Source: Arenibaculum pallidiluteum (GTDB lineage Bacteria > Pseudomonadota > Alphaproteobacteria > Azospirillales > Azospirillaceae). Taken from it: 64,000 bases of DNA. Made by a program: the position numbers and the translations under genes. This document shows, in pieces, positions 1 through 10,479 of this stretch. Under the pieces are notes generated by a model. It saw nothing but the letters and a program-made list of their open reading frames with translations, searched no databases and was not told the DNA's origin. The stretch spans positions 1 through 64,000 of the forward strand of contig NZ_JAFIQU010000002.1 in the NCBI RefSeq assembly GCF_017355985.1, read 5' to 3'. The stretch's first letter is position 1. Every line of letters starts with the position of its first letter.

Positions 1-209
1 GGCCGGCGCGGCCCCGGACAGCGCGTCCGAAACCCGGCTTCCCGGCCGGTCCGTCGCGCCGCGGCCAGGGCCGCCATCGCGTCGGGAGCCGGTATATAGG
101 CCGGGCCGGATCGGCTGGCAAGCGGTTTCTTTCACTCCCGTGACAGCGCGGTGCAGGCGCGATCCGGGACATGCCGTTCCCGCCATGCCCCCGCAGGCCC
201 ATGGCCGGC
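1..209. other. Left edge, no supported gene
   Basis: I see no supported gene here. A minus-strand ATG at 77 opens a 25-codon frame running off the left edge. It could be the start of a gene outside the window, but 25 Arg/Ala-rich codons are not enough to call it. Confidence 0.3.
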
Positions 210-653
210 CTAGGCGGGCGGCTCCTCGGAATGGGTCTCCGCCCCGGCAGGGATCACGACGCCCGGCAGCTTCCGGGACGTCCATATATGGATGGCTCCC
301 GACAGGTCGAGCGGCGCATCGAGCGAGCCGCCCTTGACGCTGACCACGGCGTCGCGGTGCCGGTCGCCGTGCCACAGCCTCGACCCGCAGCTCGGGCAGA
401 AGGCGCAGTCCAGCGTAACGCCGACGGTCGCCGCACGGGTCCAGATCCCCGGCGTGCCGGACAGGAGCACGAGATCGGCGGAACGCACCATGACCGAGAT
501 GCCGAAAGCGGATGCCGACTGCTTGCGGCATTCGCGACAGTGGCAGACGTAGATGCCGACGGGCCGTCCGCGGATCTCGTAGCGGACCCGGCCGCACTGG
601 CAGCCCCCCTCCAGCACGCCGCCCGAAGACAGATCGGACATGGTCTTCCCCAT
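210..653 (-). CDS. GFA / CENP-V family zinc-binding protein
   Basis: This 147-residue protein has the full GFA fold signature: GGCQCGRVRYE near the N-terminus, then CHCRECRKQSASAFG and FCPSCGSRLWH. These supply the cysteines for the two zinc sites of the family. The family is named after glutathione-dependent formaldehyde-activating enzyme, but most members have no proven reaction, so only the fold is safe to assign. I chose the ATG at 653 because AGGAAG sits 5 nt upstream; an ATG at 674 lacks this. The protein should be cytoplasmic, as no signal peptide or membrane segment is visible. It stands alone, and the neighbouring M23 peptidase gene is divergent. Confidence 0.88.
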   Translation of the reverse strand: MGKTMSDLSSGGVLEGGCQCGRVRYEIRGRPVGIYVCHCRECRKQSASAFGISVMVRSADLVLLSGTPGIWTRAATVGVTLDCAFCPSCGSRLWHGDRHRDAVVSVKGGSLDAPLDLSGAIHIWTSRKLPGVVIPAGAETHSEEPPA

Positions 654-1000
654 GGTCTCTTCCTTTGAAAACACTGCCCGCAGGCGCGAATCCCCGGCCG
701 GCCCGCCCCCGAGTCATAGCCCATTCGGCGGAGCTTCGTGTCAGTGCCATCCTCTCCCTGAAGGACGTTTCGCCGCAGAAAGCTGGACTAGACCAGCGAC
801 TTGGCACAGGATCCTCACACGGAGCGGCAAGCTGCGGCGAGGATCTGGCGGGTCAAGGAAAAACTCCGCGATTCGTCATACATTCTCGTTGACAGTGATA
901 AATCTGAACCTCATCGTCGCTCCACCAGTCCACACCAAGCCCTTCCCCCCAGAAAACGAAGGAACGGGACAGTGCGCGACACCATCAGGGAGGCCCGGCC
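654..1000. other. Divergent intergenic region with possible promoter
   Basis: This gap separates the divergent GFA and M23 peptidase genes. A perfect TTGACA lies at 889-894 on the plus strand, in an AT-richer patch, but the best -10 at 17-nt spacing (CATCGT, 912-917) matches the consensus at only three of six bases. AGGGAGG at 987-993 is the ribosome-binding site of the peptidase. I see no convincing small gene. Confidence 0.35.
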
Positions 1001-2518
1001 TTGCGTCGTTGGGTAGTCATCCTGCCCGCCGCCGCGGCCGTCACCGCAGGACTCATGGGCGTCTCCGCCCATCTGAGCTTCGAAGCGGGATCCGACGCCG
1101 AGGCGCCCGCCATCGCACAGGACGCGGCGCCCCCGCTCGCCCCCTCGACGTCCGGTCTTCCGGCGACGGTCCAAGACCAGCCCGCGGCCGCGGAGGAGCT
1201 GCCTGCAGTCGCGGCGGACGCACCGGCACCGGCCGCCGATGGCCCCGAGAGCGATGTCATCGCCGACCCGGCCGGAACCGCGCTCGCCGACATCGAAGCG
1301 ACGGAGTCGCCGGCGGAGGACGAGGCCAGCCTGCGCCACATGGTGGTCGAGGTCGGTCGCGGCGACACGCTGCTGGGCGTCCTCGTGAACGCAGCGGTGC
1401 CGCGCGACGAGGCAATCCAGGCGATCGACGCCCTGCGCCGCGTCTTCAACCCGCGCCTGCTGCAGGCCGGACAGGAGATCGCGGTGATGTTCGACCGCGC
1501 CGGCGGCCAGGACCGCTTCATGGGCCTGACCATCACCCCCAACGTCCAGCGCTCGGTCACGGTCCAGCGCAGCCCCGACGACTCTTACGAGGCGAAGGCC
1601 GTCGACCGGCCCCTCGAGACGAAGCTCGTCGCGGCATCGGCCCGCATCTCGTCCAGCCTGTTCGAGGCGGGCGTCTCGGCGGGGGTTCCGATCGCCGTCC
1701 TGAGCGAGGTGATCAAGCTCTTCTCCTATGACGTCGACTTCCAGCGCGACATCCAGCGCGACGACGAGTTCCGCGTGCTCTACCAGCGGCAGTTCACGGA
1801 CCAGGGGGACGCCGCCGGCGAGGGCGACATCCTTGTCGCCGAGCTGACGATGTCGGGAAAGCCGACGACCTTCTACCGGTACAAGACCCGCGACGGAGTG
1901 ATCGACTACTTCAACAGCCAGGGCGAGAGCATCCGCAAGGCCCTTCTGCGCACGCCGGTAGACGGCGCCCGGCTGACCTCCGGCTTCGGCCTGCGCCGCC
2001 ACCCGATCCTCGGCTACAGCAAGCTGCATGCGGGCATCGACTTCGGCGCGCCTCCCGGCACCCCGATCTACGCCGCCGGCGCGGGGACCGTGGACGAGGC
2101 GGGAGCCAAGGGGGCCTACGGCAACTACGTGCGGATCCGCCACAACAAGGAAATCTCGACCGCCTACGCCCATATGAGCCGGTTCGCGCCGGGGGTGAAG
2201 CGCGGCGGGCGCGTCCGCCAGGGCGACGTGATCGGGTATGTCGGGTCCACCGGCCGGTCCACCGGGCCGCACCTGCACTACGAGGTCCTGCGGAACGAGC
2301 GGCAGGTGAACCCCATGAGCATCGACCTGCCCACCGGCCAGATGCTCGAGGGCAAGGAGCTCGCGGCGTTCCGCACGATGATCGCGGAGCTCGAGCGGCA
2401 GTATGCCGAGATCCGCAGCAGCGAGCCGCAGATCGCGGAGACGGTCGGCCTCAAGGGCGTGGCCGCCAAGGACCAGCCCTCCGCGGCGCAGAAGGCGTGT
2501 ACCGACGCCCCCTGCTGA
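1001..2518 (+). CDS. Membrane-anchored M23 (LytM/lysostaphin-type) metallopeptidase
   Basis: A 505-residue predicted periplasmic peptidoglycan endopeptidase. The N-terminus (RRWVVILPAAAAVTAGLMGV) is a signal anchor, followed by a roughly 80-residue Ala/Pro-rich linker. A LysM/OapA-like region at about 113-165 (GRGDTLLGVLV) probably binds glycan. The M23 domain covers about 320-440 and keeps the zinc ligands H343 and D347 (HAGID) and the HLH motif at 424-426. A catalytically competent enzyme is therefore expected, although some related proteins act as amidase activators; the intact ligands argue against that. The TTG start at 1001 is supported by AGGGAGG 7 nt upstream and by the hydrophobic segment that follows at once. 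A bidirectional terminator ends the gene. Confidence 0.9.
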   Translation: MRRWVVILPAAAAVTAGLMGVSAHLSFEAGSDAEAPAIAQDAAPPLAPSTSGLPATVQDQPAAAEELPAVAADAPAPAADGPESDVIADPAGTALADIEATESPAEDEASLRHMVVEVGRGDTLLGVLVNAAVPRDEAIQAIDALRRVFNPRLLQAGQEIAVMFDRAGGQDRFMGLTITPNVQRSVTVQRSPDDSYEAKAVDRPLETKLVAASARISSSLFEAGVSAGVPIAVLSEVIKLFSYDVDFQRDIQRDDEFRVLYQRQFTDQGDAAGEGDILVAELTMSGKPTTFYRYKTRDGVIDYFNSQGESIRKALLRTPVDGARLTSGFGLRRHPILGYSKLHAGIDFGAPPGTPIYAAGAGTVDEAGAKGAYGNYVRIRHNKEISTAYAHMSRFAPGVKRGGRVRQGDVIGYVGSTGRSTGPHLHYEVLRNERQVNPMSIDLPTGQMLEGKELAAFRTMIAELERQYAEIRSSEPQIAETVGLKGVAAKDQPSAAQKACTDAPC

Positions 2519-2557
2519 GAGGACCGCCTCCGGAACGACCCGCCTTCGAAACAAAAA

Positions 2558-2584
2558 GGCCCCCGCCGCGAGGCGGGGGCCTTT
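2558..2584. terminator. Rho-independent terminator shared by convergent genes
   Basis: A perfect 10-bp stem, GGCCCCCGCC/GGCGGGGGCC, has a GCGA tetraloop. It is flanked by AAAAA on the left and TTT on the right, so it can work in both directions. It lies between the convergent M23 peptidase and clpB genes. Confidence 0.9.
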
Positions 2585-2624
2585 CGCATTCCGGGCGGCC
2601 CGGCGTCCGGGTGCGCCCCGGCCC

Positions 2625-5276
<2,652 letters not shown>

Positions 5277-5357
5277 GTTCTCTCCCCTCTCGTGCGGGCG
5301 CCCTGTCAGGCACGCCCGGCTCCGACCCACGTCTGTGCAGTCCTGGAGGACTGACCC

Positions 5358-5391
5358 GGATGTGGTCGCAGCTCCCCCTTCGCGCAAGGGG
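5358..5391 (-). promoter_or_regulatory. Possible RpoH (sigma-32) promoter of clpB
   Basis: On the minus strand, CCCCTTG (5391-5385) and CCACATCC (5365-5358) resemble the heat-shock elements CTTGAA and CCCCATNT. The distance from CTTG to CCACAT is 19 nt, within the normal range. The -35 lies in the inverted repeat CCCCTT-CGCGC-AAGGGG. clpB is a classic RpoH target, so the position makes sense, but the -10 match is partial. Confidence 0.4.
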
Positions 5392-5576
5392 ACCGCCGGG
5401 AAGAACCCACATTTATCCTGTGGTCTTTCGGCCGCGCCGAATTCGTCAGCGACACGGATTGCTTAGTACAAGAGTCTATTTCTCGCGCCGAGGCTGCTTG
5501 ATGTACGGTTTTCAGGGCGCCCGGAGGCTCGGGACCGCCCCCGCACCAGAACCGTACCGCAACCAGGGAGGACGAG

Positions 5577-5657
5577 ATGACCAAGTGGAAGTCCCCGAAG
5601 GTCGTCGAGATCGCGTGCGGCATGGAGATCAACTGCTACGCGAGCGCGCGGGTCTAG
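5577..5657 (+). CDS. pqqA: PQQ precursor peptide PqqA
   Basis: This 26-residue gene encodes the peptide from which pyrroloquinoline quinone is made. PqqE links the glutamate and tyrosine of an E-x3-Y motif, and further enzymes trim and oxidise the product. Here the motif is E17-I-N-C-Y21 within EIACGMEINCYASARV. The N-terminus (KWKSPKVVEI) and GMEI resemble the Methylobacterium peptide (KW..P.V.EI..GME...Y.SA). AGGGAGG lies 6 nt before the ATG. No pqqB, C, D or E follows. The next gene, 199 nt away on the same strand, is a PQQ-type dehydrogenase. The two cysteines (C14, C20) near the crosslink site are unusual compared with many PqqA peptides. Confidence 0.88.
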   Translation: MTKWKSPKVVEIACGMEINCYASARV

Positions 5658-5670
5658 CCGCCCTTTGCAA

Positions 5671-5699
5671 CCGTCCGCACCGCCGGGTCGCGCGGACGG
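5671..5699 (+). other. Stem-loop just downstream of pqqA
   Basis: CCGTCCGC (5671-5678) pairs perfectly with GCGGACGG (5692-5699) around a 13-nt loop, 13 nt after the pqqA stop. There is no T-run, so it is a weak intrinsic terminator. It could be an mRNA-stabilising or attenuating hairpin between pqqA and the dehydrogenase. Confidence 0.4.
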
Positions 5700-5855
5700 A
5701 GCCGCGAGGGGTGAATCCGCGGAAACCGCCGCACGGGACGTGCGCCGCGGACCGGGGAGACGTGCGTCCATGAGGGCCGGACATTCGGACCGGTTCTGCC
5801 TGCATCAAGAATCGGGGGCCGCCGGACGGCCGCCCGGAATCGAGGGAGGATCCAG

Positions 5856-7130
5856 ATGCTTCGGACACTGCTGGCCGCGTCCACCGCCCTGGCGATCGCG
5901 GCGGGCCTCGTCGCGACGGCCCAGGCCCAGACGGCGGCCCCCGCCGACAACATCGAGAAGCTCCGCCAGTTCAAGGGAACGGGCGCCCCGCTCGAGATCA
6001 AGCAGATCCCGCAGGAGGGCCGGAAGGCCGACCAGCTCCGCAAGAACCTGGAGAAGGTGAAGCTGCCGCCTGGCTTCAGGATCGAACTCTATGCCGTGGT
6101 CCCCGACGCCCGGCACATGGCGGTCGGCACCAATGCCGGCGTCGTCTTCGTCGGCACGAGGAAATCCGACGTGTGGGCGGTGACGGACCGCGACCGGGAT
6201 CGCGTCGGCGACGAGGTCAAGCGCTTCGCACCCTCGATCAATCTGAAGGTGCCAAACGGCACCTGCTTCAGCCCCGACGGCTTCCTCTATGTCGTCGAGC
6301 ACAACCGCATCATGGTCTATCCCGCGGCCGAATTCTTCTACGAGAGTCCCGACGTGGCGGTCGACGTGGTCGTGCCGCAGGGCGAGCTGATCCCGCCCGA
6401 GGAGGAGTCCTTCAACCACGGCGCGCGCACCTGCGTGATCGGCCCCGACAACAAGCTCTACGTCACGCTCGGCCAGCCCTTCAACGTGCCGGCACCGGAG
6501 AAGCTGTCGGTCTACGACAAGTGGGGAATCGGCGGCATCATCCGTATGGACCGCGACGGCAAGAACCGCGAGGTGCTCGCGCGCGGCGTCCGCAACTCCG
6601 TCGGCATGGACGTCAACCCGGCCAACGGACAGCTCTGGTTCACCGACAACCAGGTCGACGGCATGGGCGACGACAAGCCGGCGGGCGAGCTCAACCGCCT
6701 GACACAGGTCGGGCAGAACTTCGGCTTCCCCTGGTACGGCGGCGGCAGGACGCAAACCGCGGAATACCAGGGCAAGGAGCCGCCCCAAGGGGTCGTCTTC
6801 CCCGAGGTCGAGATGGACGCCCATGCGGCCGATCTCGGCATGACCTTCTACCGGGGAGAAGCCTTCCCCGCCAAGTACCGGAACGGGATCTTCAGCGCCC
6901 AGCACGGCTCCTGGAACAGGACCAAGCCGATCGGCGCGCGGGTGATGTTCACGCCGGTGAAGGAGGACGGGAGCGCCGGTCAGACCGAGATCTTCGCCGA
7001 TGGCTGGCTGCAGCCGACCGGCGAGTATCTGGGCCGGCCCGTCGACGTGAAGATGATGCAGGACGGCTCGCTGCTGGTCTCGGACGATTTCGCGGGCGCC
7101 ATCTACCGCATCTCCTACAGCGCCCAGTAG
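5856..7130 (+). CDS. PQQ-dependent sugar (sorbosone/glucose-type) dehydrogenase
   Basis: A 424-residue secreted six-bladed beta-propeller enzyme of the soluble glucose/L-sorbosone dehydrogenase family, which oxidises sugars or aldehydes in the periplasm with PQQ as cofactor. The first 26 residues are a signal peptide ending AQA-QT. Family blocks are NHGARTCVIGPDNKLYVTLG (H188 is the likely catalytic base), RNSVGMDVNPANGQLWFTDN, ELNRLTQVGQNFGFPWYGG and FSAQHGSWNR. AGGGAGGA precedes the ATG. It lies between pqqA and a cytochrome c gene, which supplies cofactor precursor and electron acceptor and supports the assignment. The substrate cannot be read from sequence, and some family members of this subgroup are uncharacterised. 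Confidence 0.88.
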   Translation: MLRTLLAASTALAIAAGLVATAQAQTAAPADNIEKLRQFKGTGAPLEIKQIPQEGRKADQLRKNLEKVKLPPGFRIELYAVVPDARHMAVGTNAGVVFVGTRKSDVWAVTDRDRDRVGDEVKRFAPSINLKVPNGTCFSPDGFLYVVEHNRIMVYPAAEFFYESPDVAVDVVVPQGELIPPEEESFNHGARTCVIGPDNKLYVTLGQPFNVPAPEKLSVYDKWGIGGIIRMDRDGKNREVLARGVRNSVGMDVNPANGQLWFTDNQVDGMGDDKPAGELNRLTQVGQNFGFPWYGGGRTQTAEYQGKEPPQGVVFPEVEMDAHAADLGMTFYRGEAFPAKYRNGIFSAQHGSWNRTKPIGARVMFTPVKEDGSAGQTEIFADGWLQPTGEYLGRPVDVKMMQDGSLLVSDDFAGAIYRISYSAQ

Positions 7131-7229
7131 CGGCGCGCCGCCTCCGCCTTGGCGGCACCCGGCCTGCTCCGGGTGCCGCATTCTTTTCCCTTCCTTCCGC
7201 CCTGCCCCTTCGCTGCCGATGCGGTCGAG

Positions 7230-7562
7230 ATGAACGGTTTCCGGACGATCCTCCTGGGCTCTGCCCTCGCGGCCCTTTGCCACGCCGCGCCTGTCCATGC
7301 GGCGGAGGTGGCCGCCGGGAAGGCCAAGGCCGCCATGTGCGCCGTCTGCCACGGGATGGATGGCATGGCCAAGCAGCCCGATGCCGCCAATATCGGCGGC
7401 GAGAGCCCGGCCTATCTGGAGCGCCAGCTTCGCGCGTTCCGCTCGGGCGAACGCAAGCACGAGCAGATGTCGGTGATCGCCCAGGGCCTCTCGGACGAGG
7501 ATATCGCGAATCTTGCGGCCTATTACGCCGCCATCAAGATCGAGGTGGTCGAGGTCCCCTGA
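7230..7562 (+). CDS. Small periplasmic class I cytochrome c
   Basis: A 110-residue cytochrome c with a signal peptide (cleavage near VHA-AE), one haem motif C37-A-V-C-H41 and a likely axial methionine M80 (KHEQMSVIAQGLSD). The order haem motif, GM.G, NIGGESPAYL and a C-terminal helix ending in the Met region is that of cytochrome c553/c4-like electron carriers. It follows the PQQ dehydrogenase by 99 nt on the same strand and is its likely electron acceptor; that link is inferred from position. I start at the ATG at 7230 because it opens a clean signal peptide. A GTG at 7173 is in frame but would add 19 residues that do not look like a leader. Confidence 0.85.
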   Translation: MNGFRTILLGSALAALCHAAPVHAAEVAAGKAKAAMCAVCHGMDGMAKQPDAANIGGESPAYLERQLRAFRSGERKHEQMSVIAQGLSDEDIANLAAYYAAIKIEVVEVP

Positions 7563-7970
7563 CCTGGCAGCACCGCGGCAGCGACGTCACCCAGCGAATT
7601 TCCCGGACCGGCGCAAGACTTCTTGCGTTTCAAAGTTAACAAATCTCACCGAATCCGAAACACGCCGGCAACCGGCCAGCGGTATCCTTCACGCGTGGCT
7701 GCCGTACTTTTGGCGCCACCCTGCAGAGGGCACAACTTTATTTTTGCATATCTCGATCCGCCCCGTGCAGAGCAAGTAACACGATGCATGGGGAGATGAT
7801 ATGCCAGAGGATCCAATTATCTCCCGGCGCGACACGCCATTTCGCGCCGGCCGCGCAAGGCCCGTTGCGTGCCTTCCATCGGGCGCCCGAAGGCACGACA
7901 ACCTCCGGGAGACCCCACCACGCGAAGCCGCCGGCCGATTGTCCAGCATATGCAGGTGCAGGCGGTCGAC
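7563..7970. other. Intergenic region, no gene seen
   Basis: Relatively AT-rich for this genome, with stretches such as TTTATTTTTGCATATC near 7740. The inverted repeat GGGAGAT (7791-7797) / ATCTCCC (7819-7825), 21 nt apart, could be an operator, but nothing else supports it. A short plus-strand frame starting at 7784 has no recognisable features. Confidence 0.3.
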
Positions 7971-8648
7971 ATGCTGACGGGGACGCTCGATGACATCCTG
8001 GCCCTGCTTCTCGCATTCGTCGGCATGGCCAGCCTGGCCCTGTGGCCTCTCCTGCATGGGCGCGCGGCCATGCTGCTCCTGCAACTCGCGGGGATCGCGA
8101 GCCTTGCGCTTCATTACACGCTGACCGGAGCCGCCACGGCCGCCGCCGTCAATACGCTGGGCGCAGCCCAGATCAGCGCCTCGCTCCTTTTCGGGGCGCG
8201 TTCGAACCTGCGATGGATCCCCTATGCGCTGGCGCCGCTCGTGGTCACCGCCGCCGCCCTGACCTGGAACGGGCTCCCGTCGCTGCTGGCGGTTGCCGGC
8301 ACCGCCTTCATCGTCATCGGCCGGGTTCTGGAGAGCCCCGAGCGAACGCGCCTCCTCGTGGTCGCCGGCGCGCCGTTCTGGCTTGCTCACGATCTCCTGA
8401 TCTGGTCCCCGGTCGTCCTGGCGGACGCAGCCACCCTGGTCGCCGGGACGGTCGCGGTGATCCGGCAGCAACGCAGGACCCGACCCGCTTCGTGTCTTCA
8501 CCAGGACCAGGCCGTCCGGGGAGAGACGCCCGGGCGGCGCCCCCGCGCGGCCCGGGCAGAAACCTGGCCGTCGGCATCCGTGGAGGCACAGCCCCCTGCC
8601 AAGGAAGCGCCGCGCCGGATAGGCGTCTCCCTGTCTAGGGCATCGTAG
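7971..8648 (+). CDS. YgjV-like inner membrane protein
   Basis: A 225-residue integral membrane protein with about six to seven hydrophobic segments, for example LLLAFVGMASLALWPLL, AMLLLQLAGIASLALHY and LPSLLAVAGTAFIVIG. The pattern, including ARSNLRW and a GAPFWLAHDLLIWSP-like segment, recalls the YgjV family, whose function is unknown. About 60 C-terminal residues are a hydrophilic Arg/Pro/Ala tail not usual for the family. The ATG at 7971 has GCAGGCGG 5 nt upstream; an in-frame ATG at 7950 is an alternative. The gene seems to stand alone. Confidence 0.6.
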   Translation: MLTGTLDDILALLLAFVGMASLALWPLLHGRAAMLLLQLAGIASLALHYTLTGAATAAAVNTLGAAQISASLLFGARSNLRWIPYALAPLVVTAAALTWNGLPSLLAVAGTAFIVIGRVLESPERTRLLVVAGAPFWLAHDLLIWSPVVLADAATLVAGTVAVIRQQRRTRPASCLHQDQAVRGETPGRRPRAARAETWPSASVEAQPPAKEAPRRIGVSLSRAS

Positions 8649-8761
8649 GTGGAGAACCCGCACGCCGGCCCCGCGCCTCATCTCCATCCCGCCACGCCCT
8701 GCTGCGTGCTCCGTTGCGTGCCCTAGGGCTACCCCGTTCTGGAAACCGAGGGATGAAAGCC

Positions 8762-10153
8762 ATGCAAGACAGCATCACGAGACAGCTGAGCGCGCGGATC
8801 GGCGGTGCCACGCTCCTGGGCCTTCTCGCCGCGTCGGCACCCGGCATCGCCTGGGCGGGCAGCCTGCCGGTCACCGACCCGGCCAGGGTCGGGATGTCGG
8901 CCGAGAGGCTGGGGAAGATCGAGCAGGTCTTCCGCTCCGAGGTCGACGCGGGCAGGCTGGCAGGCGTGGTGATGCTCGTCGCGCGCAACGGCATGCTCGC
9001 CTATTCCAGCACGATCGGGTTCCAGGACAAGCAGGCAGGCAAGCCGATGACGGAGGACGCCATCTTCCGCATCTACTCCATGACCAAGCCCCTGGCCTCG
9101 GTCGGCGCCATGCTGCTCATGGAGGATGGCCGGCTCCAGCTCACCGACCCCGTCTCCAGGTATCTCCCGGAATTCGCGAGCACTCCGGTCAGCGTCGGGC
9201 GGACCGACCCGTACGGAAAGATCACCTACACGACGGTGGCGGCGGAGCGCCAGGCGACGGTGCAGGACCTGCTGCGCCACACCGCGGGGCTGACCTATGG
9301 CGAGACCACCGAGAACACGGCCGTGAAGGAGGGCTACGCCAAGGCCGGGGTCTACCAGGCCGACGGGACGGAATACGAGTTGCGGGACGTGACGCCCGAG
9401 GACCAGGTCAGGGCGCTCGCCCAGGCGCCGCTCGTCCATCAGCCTGGCACCCGGTGGGAATACAGCCTGGCCACGGACGTCCTGGGCCGCGTCGTCGAGA
9501 AGGTGTCGGGGATGCGCCTCGGCGAGTTCCTGCGCCAGCGGCTGTTCGAACCCCTCAGGATGAACGACACGGGGTTCTCCGTGCCGCAGCAGGCCCTGGC
9601 CCGGCTGGCGGAACCCCTGCCGACCGGCCCTGCGGCCGGCTCCGCGACCGGGTCCGCGAGCGGCGCGCGGAACGCGATGCTCGACGTCTCGACCCCGCCG
9701 CGGAACGACTCCGGCGGTGCGGGCGGCGTCTCGACGGCCGGGGATTATCTCCGCTTCCTGCAGATGCTCGCCAATGGCGGCGAGCTCGACGGCGTCAGGG
9801 TCCTCAGCCCGACTACGGTGCGGCTAATGACCTCGGACCATCTCGGGACCCGCATCACGCCGGTGGTCAGCCCGGGCGAGCTGCTGCTCGGAACGCCGGG
9901 CTACACCTTCGGCCTGGGCTTCGCGGTGCGCGAGGGCGATGGCATCGCCGGCGTGCCGGGATCGAAGGGCGAGTTCCTGTGGGCGGGCTACGGCGGGACC
10001 TATTTCTGGGTCGACCCGCAGGAGCGGATCGCCGCCGTGATGATGAGCCAGTCGATGGGACCGGGCCGGACCTATCACCGCAAGCTGTTCAAGCAGATGG
10101 TCTATCAGGCGATCACGGACGGCCCCCAGGCGGGGCAGGTCGCGGGCCGGTGA
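8762..10153 (+). CDS. Exported serine hydrolase, class C beta-lactamase / family VIII esterase type
   Basis: A 463-residue secreted hydrolase with the penicillin-binding-protein fold. A signal peptide ends AWA-GS. The nucleophile motif S-M-T-K occurs in FRIYSMTKPLAS, the second motif tyrosine is in WEYSLATDVLG, and the family block LLRHTAGLTYG and C-terminal WAGYGGTYFWVDP are present. This set is typical of EstB-like esterases and DUF-type 'serine hydrolases' rather than true AmpC enzymes, so resistance should not be assumed. The ATG at 8762 sits about 9 nt after GAGGG; the ATG at 8753 directly abuts that sequence. A Gly/Ser/Thr-rich insert near residues 290-310 (GPAAGSATGSASGA) is low complexity. 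Confidence 0.87.
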   Translation: MQDSITRQLSARIGGATLLGLLAASAPGIAWAGSLPVTDPARVGMSAERLGKIEQVFRSEVDAGRLAGVVMLVARNGMLAYSSTIGFQDKQAGKPMTEDAIFRIYSMTKPLASVGAMLLMEDGRLQLTDPVSRYLPEFASTPVSVGRTDPYGKITYTTVAAERQATVQDLLRHTAGLTYGETTENTAVKEGYAKAGVYQADGTEYELRDVTPEDQVRALAQAPLVHQPGTRWEYSLATDVLGRVVEKVSGMRLGEFLRQRLFEPLRMNDTGFSVPQQALARLAEPLPTGPAAGSATGSASGARNAMLDVSTPPRNDSGGAGGVSTAGDYLRFLQMLANGGELDGVRVLSPTTVRLMTSDHLGTRITPVVSPGELLLGTPGYTFGLGFAVREGDGIAGVPGSKGEFLWAGYGGTYFWVDPQERIAAVMMSQSMGPGRTYHRKLFKQMVYQAITDGPQAGQVAGR

Positions 10154-10479
10154 TCGCCTTTCAGTGATGACCCTCCAGTGATCGCCCGTGGGGGATCCCT
10201 GCGGTGAGCCCGGCCAAGGCGCGCCGCGCATCCCGTCGGGCGGGCCCGCGGGCGAGAGATGACGCTGCGTGGGATTGTCGCAGCGCGGACCCTGGCGATC
10301 GGCAGCGCCAGCGGCGGGGTGCTCCCATTCACCTACGCCGGGCCGCGAGGACCGCGCCCGGAGAGCGCCGAAGCCGCGACCGAGCCATTGATCGGTACCC
10401 CAAAGCATTGATCCGCATCAATGTGCATTGCGATGGAGTGGACCGACCCTCCAGCCATCAAGGCTAGGAGGCACCAACG
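10154..10479. other. Upstream region of the peroxidase gene
   Basis: No gene is seen. The near-repeat GTGATCGCC occurs at its left end, just after the hydrolase stop. The right half holds an FNR box (separate entry) and AGGAGG 8 nt before the peroxidase start. Confidence 0.5.
10408..10421 (+). promoter_or_regulatory. FNR/FnrL-type binding site upstream of the cytochrome c peroxidase
   Basis: TTGAT-CCGC-ATCAA is a perfect match to the FNR consensus TTGAT-N4-ATCAA. Its centre is about 65 nt before the peroxidase ATG, so a class II promoter with the box near -41 would start transcription near 10456. Cytochrome c peroxidases are known FNR-family targets in several proteobacteria, which makes low-oxygen induction likely. 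The -10 sequence is not obvious. Confidence 0.75.

Noticed and set aside
1-77. Minus-strand start of a possible gene at the left edge
   Set aside because: Only 25 codons visible, Arg-rich and without an SD I trust.
911-2554. Long minus-strand open frame opposite the M23 peptidase
   Set aside because: Low-complexity Arg/Ala/Gly/Val translation with no family features; the plus-strand frame has clear peptidase motifs.
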